In this document: positions 1 through 8,573 of the stretch, piece after piece
How positions within the stretch are numbered: position 1 is the first letter of the stretch
How the letters are laid out: each line of letters starts with the position of its first letter
Assembly (NCBI GenBank): GCA_964544765.1
Contig: CAZJDM010000095.1
Location: forward strand, 1-17,372
DNA length: 17,372 nt
Reading direction: 5' to 3'
DNA from: CAZJDM01 sp964544765
Lineage (GTDB): Bacteria > Bdellovibrionota_B > Oligoflexia > CAYFLR01
Notes under the pieces: generated by a model
Told to the model about the DNA's origin: nothing
The model's input: only the letters and a program-made list of their open reading frames with translations
Databases searched by the model: none
Translations under genes and position numbers: made by a program

Positions 1-281
1 TTAAAATCAGCGAAATTAATTGTTTTTAAAGATTGATATTCCACTGAATACAATTCCAGCATAGAGGAAAAAAAGGCGTCCAACACACCCTTCCCCTCAG
101 CTTTTAACTGAACCTTTTTTTGCTCTGAGGAGCGTTCAATTAATTCAACCTCAAAAACCGTATCAGGATCAACCCCTTTTTCCTCAATACGATAGTAACT
201 TATATCCCATGAGAGATACGATTCCCCCAAAACATTATTAAACACCTCATATAAAGGATTGTCTCTATTAATTACCCTCAT
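1..281 (-). CDS. Partial protein resembling the LeuA-type allosteric/dimerisation domain (3' end outside window)
   Basis: An open frame runs from ATG at 281 to the window edge (93 codons, no stop). The start is supported by a strong ribosome binding site, GGAGGG on the minus strand near 288-293. The protein begins MRVINRDNPLYEVFNNVLG. Its later part, with a segment AEGKGVLDAFFSSML followed by YQSLKTINFADF, resembles the C-terminal regulatory domain of 2-isopropylmalate/citramalate synthases, which have a GxGPVDA-like turn followed by an amphipathic helix. No catalytic TIM barrel can precede it because the gene starts here, so it would be a stand-alone regulatory-domain protein. It lies 61 bp downstream of trpS on the same strand and could be cotranscribed. 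The family assignment is by eye and tentative; the reading frame itself is solid. Confidence 0.6.
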   Translation of the reverse strand, partial: MRVINRDNPLYEVFNNVLGESYLSWDISYYRIEEKGVDPDTVFEVELIERSSEQKKVQLKAEGKGVLDAFFSSMLELYSVEYQSLKTINFADF

Positions 282-342
282 TGAATACCCCCTCCAGGCG
301 CATCTAGTATATCTTCAATCTAAAAAATATCAATCTCTTTTT

Positions 343-1317
343 TCACTTAATACCCACAACTTGCCTAACCTTCTCCATCAAATTACCACATTTATCCCTA
401 GCTCGCCTGGCTCCATCTAATAAAATTTTATCTATATATGCCTTATCATTTATCAAACGAAAATATTCTTGGCGTGACTTACCAAAAAAACCTTCCAGAG
501 CCAAAAAAAGATCTTGCTTTGCATGCCCATATCCATAACCACCTTGACGATATTTTTGACTTAAATCTGCCACTTCCTCCTTTGAAGCAATCAATTTATA
601 TAAATCAATTATTATACTATCGTTGGGATCCTTGGGTTCATCTAACTCCTTAGAATCAGTAACTATTTTCATAATACATTTTCTGAGATTTTTGCTACTT
701 TCAAAAATAGGGATCTCATTATTGTATGACTTGGACATTTTCCTACCATCAATGCCTGGAACTATGGCCGTCTGTTCTGATATAACAGGTTCGGGTATAG
801 TTAATATGTCGCCATATTGATTATTAAATCGAATAGCAATATCTCTCGCAATTTCACAATGTTGCTTTTGATCCTGCCCAACTGGAACCTGGTCGGTACT
901 AAAAAGTAAAATATCTGCGGCCATTAACAAAGGATAATTAAAAAGACCCATATTAATATCTTTACCTTTGTCTTTGGCATCTTTATAAGAATGGGCTCTA
1001 GTTAAAAGACCCATTGGAGCAAATGGTGTCATATACCACATCAATTCAAGAACTTCGGTAACATCAGATTGACGCCAAAATACTGTTTTCTTAGGGTCCA
1101 AACCCAAGGATAAATAAACTGCAGCAACTTTATAAGTGTATTCGCTCAATTGTTTACTATCTGGAACAGTATTCAAAGCATGCAAATTGGCGATAAACAG
1201 ATACAATTCATGATTATCCTGGATTGCCAAAGCTGGTTTCAGGGCTCCAAAATAATTACCCACATGAGGTGTGCCCGTGGGTTTAACCCCGGTTAAAACT
1301 TTTACCCTTTTGGCCAT
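343..1317 (-). CDS. trpS: Tryptophan--tRNA ligase (TrpRS)
   Basis: This 324-residue class I aminoacyl-tRNA synthetase charges tRNA-Trp with tryptophan using ATP in the cytoplasm. The HIGH-type motif is TGTPHVGN at residues 14-21 and the KMSKS loop is exact at 193-197 (GRKMSKS). The core segment MAADILLFSTDQVPVGQDQ at about 132-150 is typical of bacterial TrpRS, and the length is normal for the family. The ATG start is backed by AGAGG five bases upstream. It lies 44 bp after the UDP-glucose pyrophosphorylase gene and 61 bp before the next gene, so these minus-strand genes may form one transcript. No leader peptide or T-box is evident in the short upstream gap. Nothing odd is seen. Confidence 0.95.
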   Translation of the reverse strand: MAKRVKVLTGVKPTGTPHVGNYFGALKPALAIQDNHELYLFIANLHALNTVPDSKQLSEYTYKVAAVYLSLGLDPKKTVFWRQSDVTEVLELMWYMTPFAPMGLLTRAHSYKDAKDKGKDINMGLFNYPLLMAADILLFSTDQVPVGQDQKQHCEIARDIAIRFNNQYGDILTIPEPVISEQTAIVPGIDGRKMSKSYNNEIPIFESSKNLRKCIMKIVTDSKELDEPKDPNDSIIIDLYKLIASKEEVADLSQKYRQGGYGYGHAKQDLFLALEGFFGKSRQEYFRLINDKAYIDKILLDGARRARDKCGNLMEKVRQVVGIK

Positions 1318-1361
1318 AGTATCCTCTAAATAATAAGATTAAATTATACAGTTATGCTTCT

Positions 1362-2807
1362 TTATACTTGAAAATCACCTGCGGTATATTTACCTGTAGA
1401 TAATATAGTGTCATCAGGAATACTTACAGCTTCATCCTCTCCTTCTATTACAACATTCCCCATCAATTTTACCCTTTGACCAACAAATATATTTCCTTTA
1501 ATCACCAAAGAATTAAGTTCACTAATATCGGGAATATTTGGTAACCGTTTCTCAAAATCATCTACTTTTTTATGGTAAGGACCTAAGGTAATCACTGGCA
1601 GTACACCACTTTTTTCCAATATATCCTTTCCTATTGAGGATAATATGAATTGATTGTTAATAAACTGAAATAAGTTGGATCTTAAGAGGAACAAGTCATT
1701 AGTGTTTTTTACCGGAAAAAATCTAGTACGAGGCACCAAAACACCAACAGAGCGATCAAATGCAGAAATGGCACTACCCATAGCTATTTCTAACTGGACC
1801 ACCTTTTCTTGTTCAACCACCTTGGGATTAACAATAACATCCATATGTAGTTTTTCATCCTCCATTTTTTGTTTTAAAGCATGTAAATCTAGCCAAATAC
1901 TGTTGGTATTAAACACCGAAAACTTATTGATCGATTGAAATTCTGCGTTATGATCTGGATCAACCTGAGCAATTTCAAGTAATTTAAGTCGAAGTTGACC
2001 ATCTGATCCGGGATAATAGATTAATGTTCCTCCCTTTCGATCATTTTCTGTTCTTTTTGTAACCTCCATTATAAACTGTGTCTTATTTTGAGTCATATAC
2101 CCCAGAATATAGGGATCAAAAACGGCTCCCAGATTATCTGAATTTGATATGAATAAAAATCGTTTACCCTGTTCAATTAATTGGTCTATTAATCCACTAT
2201 TACAAATAGTGTCATAAACATCTCCATGCCCCGGAGGATAGAATCTCCCCTCACCATAGTCATCAGATAATGGATAATAAAGCCCATTATCTGCTTTTTC
2301 CTTTTTAATACGCGGAAAGCGACTTTGAATTATGTGATGTATATCTAAATTATCTGCGCCAGCAACTTGTTTTATTATATTTTTCGTTTCATCTATCGTG
2401 TAATAACTATTTAAAAAAATTACTGGTATTTTTATTTTAAATTCGTCACATGCATTTAATATTTGTTTTAAAAAAATAGATAAAAAGGTTTCTGTCGGAG
2501 TAACCTGTACACACGATTTAGGACCGGTACACCCCATACTGGTACCTAAACCACCATTTAGTTTTAAAATCGCCAATTGATCTAAATCTTTAATTCCTAC
2601 GTCATAATACGACTCTTGCTCAATCATTTTATGCTCAACAAGGTCTTTATCATCCTTGGTTAAGGGTTTTAATAAATTCCAATCAACACAACCCGCAGTA
2701 TCCTTAAAAAAAATATCAAGCATATTCTTAAAACGCCTATTAGCTAATTTTGAATTGCCTGAATTCTCTAAAAGGGGCTTAAAAGGCTCAAAATATCTTT
2801 CTTCCAC
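1362..2807 (-). CDS. UTP--glucose-1-phosphate uridylyltransferase, eukaryote-type (UDPGP family)
   Basis: This 481-residue enzyme makes UDP-glucose from UTP and glucose 1-phosphate, supplying glycan and lipopolysaccharide synthesis. It belongs to the UDPGP family of eukaryotic UGP2 and not to the shorter bacterial GalU family. The evidence is the nucleotide-binding loop LKLNGGLGTSMG (residues 81-92), PPGHGDVY (191-198), the metal/sugar-site segment SNSDNLGAVFDP (221-232), and VPRTRFFPVKNTNDL near 359-373. The C-terminal part (about 430-470, with GNIFVGQRVKLMGNVVIEG) looks like the left-handed beta-helix of the family. The start is GTG, chosen because GGAGG lies four bases upstream (2812-2816). 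An alternative is a related UDP-sugar pyrophosphorylase acting on GalNAc/GlcNAc-1-P, but the motifs fit UGP2 better. Confidence 0.9.
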   Translation of the reverse strand: MEERYFEPFKPLLENSGNSKLANRRFKNMLDIFFKDTAGCVDWNLLKPLTKDDKDLVEHKMIEQESYYDVGIKDLDQLAILKLNGGLGTSMGCTGPKSCVQVTPTETFLSIFLKQILNACDEFKIKIPVIFLNSYYTIDETKNIIKQVAGADNLDIHHIIQSRFPRIKKEKADNGLYYPLSDDYGEGRFYPPGHGDVYDTICNSGLIDQLIEQGKRFLFISNSDNLGAVFDPYILGYMTQNKTQFIMEVTKRTENDRKGGTLIYYPGSDGQLRLKLLEIAQVDPDHNAEFQSINKFSVFNTNSIWLDLHALKQKMEDEKLHMDVIVNPKVVEQEKVVQLEIAMGSAISAFDRSVGVLVPRTRFFPVKNTNDLFLLRSNLFQFINNQFILSSIGKDILEKSGVLPVITLGPYHKKVDDFEKRLPNIPDISELNSLVIKGNIFVGQRVKLMGNVVIEGEDEAVSIPDDTILSTGKYTAGDFQV

Positions 2808-2880
2808 TTAACCTCCACAAGATAGACTCTTTAGTAACACAAATTATAAAAATCTCTATTAACATAAATTTAAAAGCCCG

Positions 2881-2912
2881 TAAAATAAATACATTTGATC
2901 TAATTTATTTTA
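2881..2912. repeat. AT-only inverted repeat at the 3' end of the phosphatase gene
   Basis: Perfect 10-bp arms (2881-2890 and 2903-2912) are separated by 12 bases. The phosphatase stop codon (2905-2907) lies in one arm. The stem contains only A-T pairs and is followed on the minus strand by CGGGC then TTTT. It could be a weak terminator, but in DNA this AT-rich it may be chance. Confidence 0.25.
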
Positions 2913-3843
2913 ATTTTTTACCTTCATACAAAATAACATTCTTCTCATTAATAAAACGAAAATCCAAACGATCAGAATAAACTTCTAATTCCATAAAACC
3001 ATGTTTGGAAGCGGCAAATTTTGATTCTGGCTGTCCCGGTATAATTTCAGAAAGATTTGCTCCCCCACCACCAGAAATAAAAAGTGATGTTTCGCAATCA
3101 GATAGTTCTCTATACTCCAAATGATGAGAATGACCCGACAACCACGCATTAGCTTTATCACAAATTAACGGTAACAAAAACCAGCCTAAAGGATCTCCTC
3201 TATAACTATATTTATCCAAACTTGCGCTTGAAAGAGGATGATGTGCCATTATAATTTTCCAAACAGCTGAAGAATCTTCTAATGATTCTAATAGAAAATC
3301 GATTTCACAAATTGAAGAAAAGCAAAAATCAACTCTTTGAGAATCAAAACCCACTATGCGTAATAATTTTCCAAAATCAACCGCATAAAACCGGTGGGGC
3401 ATGATCCAACGCTTATTTATTTTAGTATATTCTACCTGAGCATCCGGATTTAATCGATAATCATGATTTCCAAGCACTGGAAAAATAGGACTTTTTTGTA
3501 GACAAGGGGTTCCATATGGTTGCCAAATCTTTTGCTGCCATTGAGGATCTTCGACTGAATTTACTCCGCTATAATAAATATTATCTCCCAGCATCAAAAT
3601 ACCATCTATACCATGCTGCTCAACACAACGATGCTCCATTGCTCTAGCAACTTCAAACTGTTTTTTTTCCCCAGTTCCAGAATCACCAAAAACAAAGAAA
3701 CGTAAAGACTTTTTAGCCGGAAAGGATCTGATTATATTGCCAACACTATTTCTAGGAATGGTAAACCACCATAAAGCTATTAAAAAACTTATCAACACAA
3801 TCATTAAAACTATCAATATTTTAAAATATGGTACTTTTTTCAA
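2905..3843 (-). CDS. Membrane-anchored metallophosphoesterase, purple (type 5) acid phosphatase-like
   Basis: This 312-residue protein has an uncleaved-looking N-terminal signal anchor (hydrophobic residues 8-27 after a KK start), so the catalytic domain should face the periplasm. The calcineurin-like metal-site motifs are in order: GDSGTG (53-58), GDNIYYSG (86-93), GNHDY (125-129), the AHHPLSS segment (200-206) and GHSHHLEY (237-244). The spacing and the GDNIYYSG/GHSHHLEY wording fit tartrate-resistant acid phosphatases (two-metal phosphomonoesterases). The natural substrate cannot be told. The start is TTG, chosen because AAAGGAG (3851-3857) sits seven bases upstream. It is followed 97 bp later by the UDP-glucose pyrophosphorylase gene on the same strand. 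A role in phosphate scavenging or glycan metabolism is only a guess. Confidence 0.85.
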   Translation of the reverse strand: MKKVPYFKILIVLMIVLISFLIALWWFTIPRNSVGNIIRSFPAKKSLRFFVFGDSGTGEKKQFEVARAMEHRCVEQHGIDGILMLGDNIYYSGVNSVEDPQWQQKIWQPYGTPCLQKSPIFPVLGNHDYRLNPDAQVEYTKINKRWIMPHRFYAVDFGKLLRIVGFDSQRVDFCFSSICEIDFLLESLEDSSAVWKIIMAHHPLSSASLDKYSYRGDPLGWFLLPLICDKANAWLSGHSHHLEYRELSDCETSLFISGGGGANLSEIIPGQPESKFAASKHGFMELEVYSDRLDFRFINEKNVILYEGKKLK

Positions 3844-4038
3844 ACTTAAACTCCTTTGATTCCCTTAACTAAAAATTCTACCTTTATAGATTCCCTGCGG
3901 AACTTTGTACAAAATGAATCCGGCAGTTGATAAATTGAATTTTTACTAACCAGCTTGACTTCATAACCTTAATATATAGAAGATATTTTATTTATTTTAC
4001 ACTTGTTTTTTGAATTTACTTAGAATCGATGATCTGAA

Positions 4039-4079
4039 TTGACACATATGTCCAAATATGATAACATTTTGGACATATG
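4039..4079 (+). promoter_or_regulatory. Promoter with overlapping palindromic operator for the AAA ATPase gene
   Basis: A consensus -35 box TTGACA lies at 4039-4044. A -10-like TAACAT follows at 4062-4067 with 17-bp spacing, which predicts a transcript start two or three bases before the ATG at 4077. A perfect inverted repeat begins directly after the -35: catatgtccaaa (4045-4056) and tttggacatatg (4068-4079), with an 11-base spacer. The right arm ends on the G of the ATG. No Shine-Dalgarno precedes this ATG. The arrangement suggests a leaderless mRNA controlled by a dimeric repressor. The repeat is seen directly; promoter and operator function are inferred. Confidence 0.6.
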
Positions 4080-5234
4080 ATACCCAGAATGATTATACCT
4101 CCGAAATATCAAAGTTTTTTCTTATTTGGCCCCAGAGGTAGTGGTAAAACAACCTGGCTAACTCATATTTTTAATAAAGACCATGTAACATGGATTAATT
4201 TGTTAGACCAATCTATGGAGCTTAGGCTGAATCATAAACCAGACCAATTGTTAGATATTTGGAAGAATGAAAAAACTGAGTGGGTAATAATAGACGAGGT
4301 ACAAAAAATTCCAACCATTTTGAATGTTGTACATCGTGGCATTGAGGAACATAAAATCAAATTTGCTCTCACTGGTTCCAGTGTTAGAAAACTTAGAAGA
4401 GGTGGTGTTAATTTGTTGGCTGGTAGAGCTATAGAGAGAAAGTTATTTCCATTTTCTGCCTTAGAACTAGGTAAAGATTTTTCATTGCAAAAGGCATTAG
4501 AATTTGGCTTACTACCTTCAATCTGGGATCAAAACTGGTCAGATCAGGAGGTGACAGACTATTTATATAGCTATGTTAATACCTATTTAAAAGAAGAAAT
4601 TGCATCAGAACAATTGGTAAGAAAGCTAACTCCATTTAGACGTTTGTTGGTTGCAGCAGCGGGAAGCAATAGTAAAATCATCAATCATTCAGCGATTGAA
4701 AGAGATTCAGGTGTAGCTCGTAAGCAGTCGGAAAGACATTTTGAAATACTAGCTGATACATTGATTGGATTTTATCTTGAGCCTTACCATTCTTCGATAA
4801 GAAAGAGACAAACAAAAAAGTCAAAGTTTTATTTCTACGATACAGGTATTGTACGAGCATTAAAAAATATTGCTGGAGAAAGTCTCCCTATATCAACTTA
4901 CGAATATGGTGAATTGTTTGAGACTTTTTTAATAAATGAGTTTATAAAACTATCATCATATTTAAACAAAAGGTGGAAATTTTACTATTATAAAACCCAA
5001 CATGAACATGAAATTGATCTGATCATTGAAAAACCTGGTGGTAAGTTGATATTAATAGAAATAAAATCATTTTCTAAACTAAATGAAGACAAATTAAAAC
5101 CACTCATTCAAATAAAAAAGGATTTAAATCATGAGACAGCTTATGTTCTCTCAAATGATAAATCGGGACAAGAATTAATGGGGATACGATGTTTACATTG
5201 GCTTGAAGGCCTAAAAGAAATTTTTTTGATATAA
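4077..5234 (+). CDS. AAA ATPase with C-terminal nuclease-like fold (AAA_14/DUF4143 family), leaderless
   Basis: This 385-residue protein has a Walker A motif GPRGSGKTT (18-26), Walker B VIIDEVQ (70-76) and a sensor-like ALTGSSVRKLRRGG segment (97-110), followed by LLAGRAIERKLFPFS typical of the AAA_14 family. The middle part (about 218-246) looks like a winged helix. The C-terminal domain carries a PD-(D/E)xK-like arrangement, E332-I-D334 followed by E348-I-K350 in strand context, as in DUF4143 proteins. The family is widespread, often laterally transferred, and of unknown function. The gene stands alone, on the strand opposite its neighbours, converging with nqrF with 20 bp between stop codons. 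ATG 4077 is the first possible start and lacks a ribosome binding site; ATG 4089 also lacks one. Expression is probably controlled by the palindrome covering its start. Confidence 0.85.
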   Translation: MIPRMIIPPKYQSFFLFGPRGSGKTTWLTHIFNKDHVTWINLLDQSMELRLNHKPDQLLDIWKNEKTEWVIIDEVQKIPTILNVVHRGIEEHKIKFALTGSSVRKLRRGGVNLLAGRAIERKLFPFSALELGKDFSLQKALEFGLLPSIWDQNWSDQEVTDYLYSYVNTYLKEEIASEQLVRKLTPFRRLLVAAAGSNSKIINHSAIERDSGVARKQSERHFEILADTLIGFYLEPYHSSIRKRQTKKSKFYFYDTGIVRALKNIAGESLPISTYEYGELFETFLINEFIKLSSYLNKRWKFYYYKTQHEHEIDLIIEKPGGKLILIEIKSFSKLNEDKLKPLIQIKKDLNHETAYVLSNDKSGQELMGIRCLHWLEGLKEIFLI

Positions 5235-5254
5235 AGATTCTAATTAATACAAAA

Positions 5255-6463
5255 TTAAAACTTATCGTAAAGGATCATTTCAGGCTCAACTCCCAATTCA
5301 TCTAACATATTTAAAACCGCATCAATCATCAAAGGAGGACCGCAAAGATAATATTCTATTTCACCTGGATCCTCATGATCTTTCAAATAATTATCATACA
5401 AGACCTGATGAATAAAACCCACGTATCCACTCCAATTATCTGCTTCTAGTGGTTCGGAAAGAGCCACATTGTATTCAAAATTATCAAAATTATCAACTAT
5501 CTCTTTAAATTCGTCATCATAAAACATCTCTCGTTTAGAACGAGCGCCATACCAAAAGGTAACCTTTCTTGAGGTATTTAGAGTTTTAAATTGATGGAAA
5601 ATATGGCTGCGCATTGGTGCCATACCCGCTCCCCCACCAATAAAACACATCTCTCTATCAGTCTCCTGAACAAAAAATTCCCCATAAGGACCACTAATGG
5701 TAACTTTATCACCTGGTTTTAAATTAAATATATATGAAGAAGCTATACCTGGAGGGTGATCGGTTCTTGGCGGTGGTGTGGCTATTCTTACGTTCAATTT
5801 TACTAAATTCTTTTCAGCGGGATGACTGGCCATTGAATATGCCCTGATCTCCAAATCTTCATTTTTACTTTTATAATCCCATAATTTATAATTATCCCAA
5901 TCAGGACGATATATCTCTTCAATGTCAAATTCTTTATAAGATAATTCATACGGGGGAATCTCTATCTGAATATATCCTCCCGCCTTAAAATCTAGAGATT
6001 CAGCTGGATCTAATTCTAAGACTAACTCTTTTATAAAAGTCGCGACATTATAATTAGAAACTACAGTAGTATTAAATTTCTTAATATTAAAAATCTCTTC
6101 GGGAACAGTTATTTCCATATCGTTTTTAACTTTTAATTGACAACCAATTCGAACCTTATTTTTTAGTTCCATTCTAGATAGATGAGCCATTTCGGTAGGC
6201 AACACATCTCCACCACCATCATTTACTTCACACTTACACATACCACATGAACCCCCACCACCACACGCTGAAGGAAGGAAGATCTTTTTAGAGGTTAATG
6301 CGTCTAACAGGGTTCCCCCTGCTTTTACTGATAATGACTTGTCGTTATTTATGTTTATTTTACATTCAGCGGAATTGATGAGTTGTTTTTCCGCAACCAT
6401 TAACAGCATTATTAAAAATAAAATAGTGCAGGTAAAAATTATCACGGAAATTGCTATAAACAC
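5255..6463 (-). CDS. nqrF: Na+-translocating NADH:quinone reductase subunit F
   Basis: This 402-residue NADH-oxidising entry subunit passes electrons from NADH through FAD to a [2Fe-2S] cluster. An N-terminal membrane helix (about 3-23) anchors it. The plant-type ferredoxin domain has Cys67, Cys73, Cys76 and Cys108 (motif CGGGGSCGMC). The flavin-binding RAYSMAS is at 207-213, the NADH-binding GGGAGMAPM at 276-284, and CGPPLM at 374-379. The C-terminus YDKF fits the aromatic tail of the family. The start is GTG, with GGAGG seven bases upstream (6471-6475). It is the last gene of the operon, 52 bp after nqrE, and no strong terminator hairpin is visible in the 20 bp before the convergent ATPase gene. 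Assignment to NQR and not to a stand-alone oxidoreductase is secure from the operon. Confidence 0.97.
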   Translation of the reverse strand: MFIAISVIIFTCTILFLIMLLMVAEKQLINSAECKININNDKSLSVKAGGTLLDALTSKKIFLPSACGGGGSCGMCKCEVNDGGGDVLPTEMAHLSRMELKNKVRIGCQLKVKNDMEITVPEEIFNIKKFNTTVVSNYNVATFIKELVLELDPAESLDFKAGGYIQIEIPPYELSYKEFDIEEIYRPDWDNYKLWDYKSKNEDLEIRAYSMASHPAEKNLVKLNVRIATPPPRTDHPPGIASSYIFNLKPGDKVTISGPYGEFFVQETDREMCFIGGGAGMAPMRSHIFHQFKTLNTSRKVTFWYGARSKREMFYDDEFKEIVDNFDNFEYNVALSEPLEADNWSGYVGFIHQVLYDNYLKDHEDPGEIEYYLCGPPLMIDAVLNMLDELGVEPEMILYDKF

Positions 6464-6515
6464 TCTATTACCTCCAAAACTAACACAAAGATGTTTAACC
6501 CATTATGGGTCCGTG

Positions 6516-7121
6516 TTACATACTAATTCCCGAAAAGCACATAAATCCCATCGCCATCAAGCCAGTAATAATCATAGTAATACCCAGACCCTCAAGGCCT
6601 TTAGGCACATTTGAATATTGTAGTTTGGTCCGTATAGCCGCCATGGTAATAATTGCCAACATCCAACCAATCCCCGCTGAAACACTATACACAACAGTTT
6701 CAATTAAGGAGTATTCTCTTTCTACCATAAAAAGGCACACCCCCAAAATCGCGCAATTAACGGCTATTAAAGGGAGAAAGATTCCTAGTGCAGCGTATAA
6801 AGCGGGACTAAAACGATCGATTATCATTTCAACTAATTGAACTAAAGCAGCTATTACAGCTATAAAAGTAATAAATTGTAAAAAACTAAAGTCTGAGTTT
6901 TCTAAACCAGCCCAAGAAAGCGCTCCTTCTTTCAACATGTATTGATATATGAGCCAATTAACCGGAGCCGATATACACATGACAAAGACTACCGCAAACC
7001 CAAGCCCTATAGCCACCTCCACTTTCTTGGATTGGGCTAAAAAAGAACACATCCCTAAAAAATAGGCTAATAAAATGTTACTAACAAAGATGGAATCAAT
7101 AGCTAAAGAAAACAATTCCAT
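6516..7121 (-). CDS. nqrE: Na+-translocating NADH:quinone reductase subunit E
   Basis: This 201-residue integral membrane subunit has about six hydrophobic helices. NqrD and NqrE are inverted-topology homologues that hold an intramembrane iron-sulfur centre. The Cys in GMCSFLA (Cys25) and the Cys in AVNCAILG (Cys123) match the two conserved membrane cysteines. The C-terminus, with GLEGLGITMIITGLMAMGF, is characteristic. The ATG start overlaps nothing but lies only three bases after the nqrD stop; its ribosome binding site GGAGA (7129-7133) is inside the end of nqrD, suggesting translational coupling. Length is normal for the family. An RnfA assignment is excluded by the surrounding nqr genes. 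Confidence 0.95.
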   Translation of the reverse strand: MELFSLAIDSIFVSNILLAYFLGMCSFLAQSKKVEVAIGLGFAVVFVMCISAPVNWLIYQYMLKEGALSWAGLENSDFSFLQFITFIAVIAALVQLVEMIIDRFSPALYAALGIFLPLIAVNCAILGVCLFMVEREYSLIETVVYSVSAGIGWMLAIITMAAIRTKLQYSNVPKGLEGLGITMIITGLMAMGFMCFSGISM

Positions 7122-7124
7122 ATA

Positions 7125-7772
7125 TTAATCTCCATTATAAATGGACTGCAAAGTTTTTTGCAACCATACGATCAGTCCCAGAATAATAAAGGCTCCGGCT
7201 GGTAAAACCATTAAGCCCATATCTCTATAACCCAGATCATAAAAACTTGATGGAATTACCTTAATACCATAGACAGAACCAGATCCAAATAACTCTCTTA
7301 TAAAAGCCACAATACAAAGAATCATTCCATAACCCAAACCATTGGCAATTCCATCTATAATTGAGGGAAACAAAGAGTTTTTTATAGCAAAAGCTTCAGC
7401 TCTACCCATAATAATACAATTGGTAATAATAAGGCCTACAAAAACTGATAACTGCCTGGATATATCATACATATAAGCTTTAAGAATCTGATCTACAAAA
7501 ATTACTGAACTTGCAATTATCGTTAGATAAACTACTATTCTTATTTTATTAGGAATTAATTCTCGAATAATCGAAACTACAGAATTTGAAACAACCATGA
7601 CAGAAATCACTGCCAAAGTCATAACCATAGCTGGCTTCATTTGTACCGTAACAGCTAATGCAGAACAAATACCCAGCACCTGAAAATTAATAGGATTAAT
7701 CGTCCACACACCATCTTTTAATAAACCAAACGATTTTGTTTTTTTTATTTTGGCAATTAAACGACTTTTCAT
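7125..7772 (-). CDS. nqrD: Na+-translocating NADH:quinone reductase subunit D
   Basis: This 215-residue membrane subunit is paralogous to NqrE. The conserved cluster cysteines are visible in LGICSALAVT (Cys36) and TNCIIMGRAEAFA (Cys119). GIANGLGYGMIL and the ELFGSGSVYG segment are typical of the NqrD/RnfE family. The N-terminal stretch before the first helix is basic and somewhat long (about 27 residues) but falls within family variation. The start ATG has GAGGA seven to eight bases upstream. It is followed three bases later by nqrE and preceded by a 72-bp gap after nqrC, the longest gap within the operon. Confidence 0.95.
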   Translation of the reverse strand: MKSRLIAKIKKTKSFGLLKDGVWTINPINFQVLGICSALAVTVQMKPAMVMTLAVISVMVVSNSVVSIIRELIPNKIRIVVYLTIIASSVIFVDQILKAYMYDISRQLSVFVGLIITNCIIMGRAEAFAIKNSLFPSIIDGIANGLGYGMILCIVAFIRELFGSGSVYGIKVIPSSFYDLGYRDMGLMVLPAGAFIILGLIVWLQKTLQSIYNGD

Positions 7773-7809
7773 TAAAAGATCCTCATCCCTTAATATTCTT
7801 TAAAGGATT

Positions 7810-7831
7810 AGTTTGACTATTAACGCAAACT
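7810..7831. repeat. Small inverted repeat in the nqrC-nqrD gap
   Basis: Perfect 6-bp arms agtttg (7810-7815) and caaact (7826-7831) are separated by 10 bases, in the only sizeable spacer between nqrA and nqrE. As RNA it could form a weak stem between the two reading frames, perhaps affecting processing or decay. Chance is quite possible. Confidence 0.25.
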
Positions 7832-7844
7832 TTACATTTTCATC

Positions 7845-8573
7845 TTACAAATTTCTTGCTAACACCTTTTTAAAATAAGGTTCATACTTTTTTAAAGTAA
7901 CGAGTAAAAAGTCTGAGACACCATCACATGTTAGAGTAGCTCCACTTATTCCATCTACGCTATGATTTTGTATTGCCACTGGTGCATCACTTACCTTCCC
8001 TTTAAGGATTTTAATCGAAACTAAATTTCCTTCACTATCTAATATTTTCTTACCTACAAAATTATGGGTAAACCATTCTCTTTCAACTTCAGCTCCTAAA
8101 CCTGGTGTTTCTCCATGTTGGTAAAAGGTAATTCCCTTAACGGTATTCAAATCTTGCTCTAAGGCAAAATAACCGTACATAGTTGACCATAAGCCCTTAC
8201 CAAAGATAGGAATTACATAAACATTTTCATTGGTTTGAGCTATTTTTCCTTTATATACAATTAGTTTTTGTTTTTCTTTCCTTAGGTTTATATCTTTGGG
8301 GGTAAAATCTGTTAAAATATTTCCCTGTAAATCAATAACAGATCCCTCAAAAGAATCTTGAAACATTTTTCCGACTTGATCAGAAGACATCTTAGGTAGA
8401 TCTGAAGGAGAAACTATTCTAGCTGCAATTAATATATTTTTTTGCTTATCTAATTCGATATTTTTTACCTGTAAAGGATGCAAAAATTGATATGATATAG
8501 CCAAACAAAAACTGCAAATAACACATATAACAGCTGCAAATAGCAATGTATAAAGGTTGCCATTACGTTGCAC
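7845..8573 (-). CDS. nqrC: Na+-translocating NADH:quinone reductase subunit C (FMN-binding)
   Basis: This 242-residue subunit has one N-terminal membrane helix (about 8-30) and a periplasmic FMN-binding domain. The covalent flavin attachment motif SGATLT lies at 210-215, so Thr215 should carry FMN through a phosphoester bond made by an ApbE-type transferase. GETPGLGAEVE (154-164) is a further family hallmark. It relays electrons between the cytoplasmic side clusters and NqrB. The start is GTG, supported by AGGAGA seven bases upstream, and overlaps the end of nqrB by 11 bp, which implies coupled translation. The protein is slightly shorter than the Vibrio form but complete. Confidence 0.96.
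   Translation of the reverse strand: MQRNGNLYTLLFAAVICVICSFCLAISYQFLHPLQVKNIELDKQKNILIAARIVSPSDLPKMSSDQVGKMFQDSFEGSVIDLQGNILTDFTPKDINLRKEKQKLIVYKGKIAQTNENVYVIPIFGKGLWSTMYGYFALEQDLNTVKGITFYQHGETPGLGAEVEREWFTHNFVGKKILDSEGNLVSIKILKGKVSDAPVAIQNHSVDGISGATLTCDGVSDFLLVTLKKYEPYFKKVLARNL

Noticed and set aside
4077..5234. The inverted repeat at the ATPase start as the terminal repeat of a mobile element
   Set aside because: Both arms lie together upstream of the gene; no matching copy is seen after the stop at 5234 and no target duplication is apparent.
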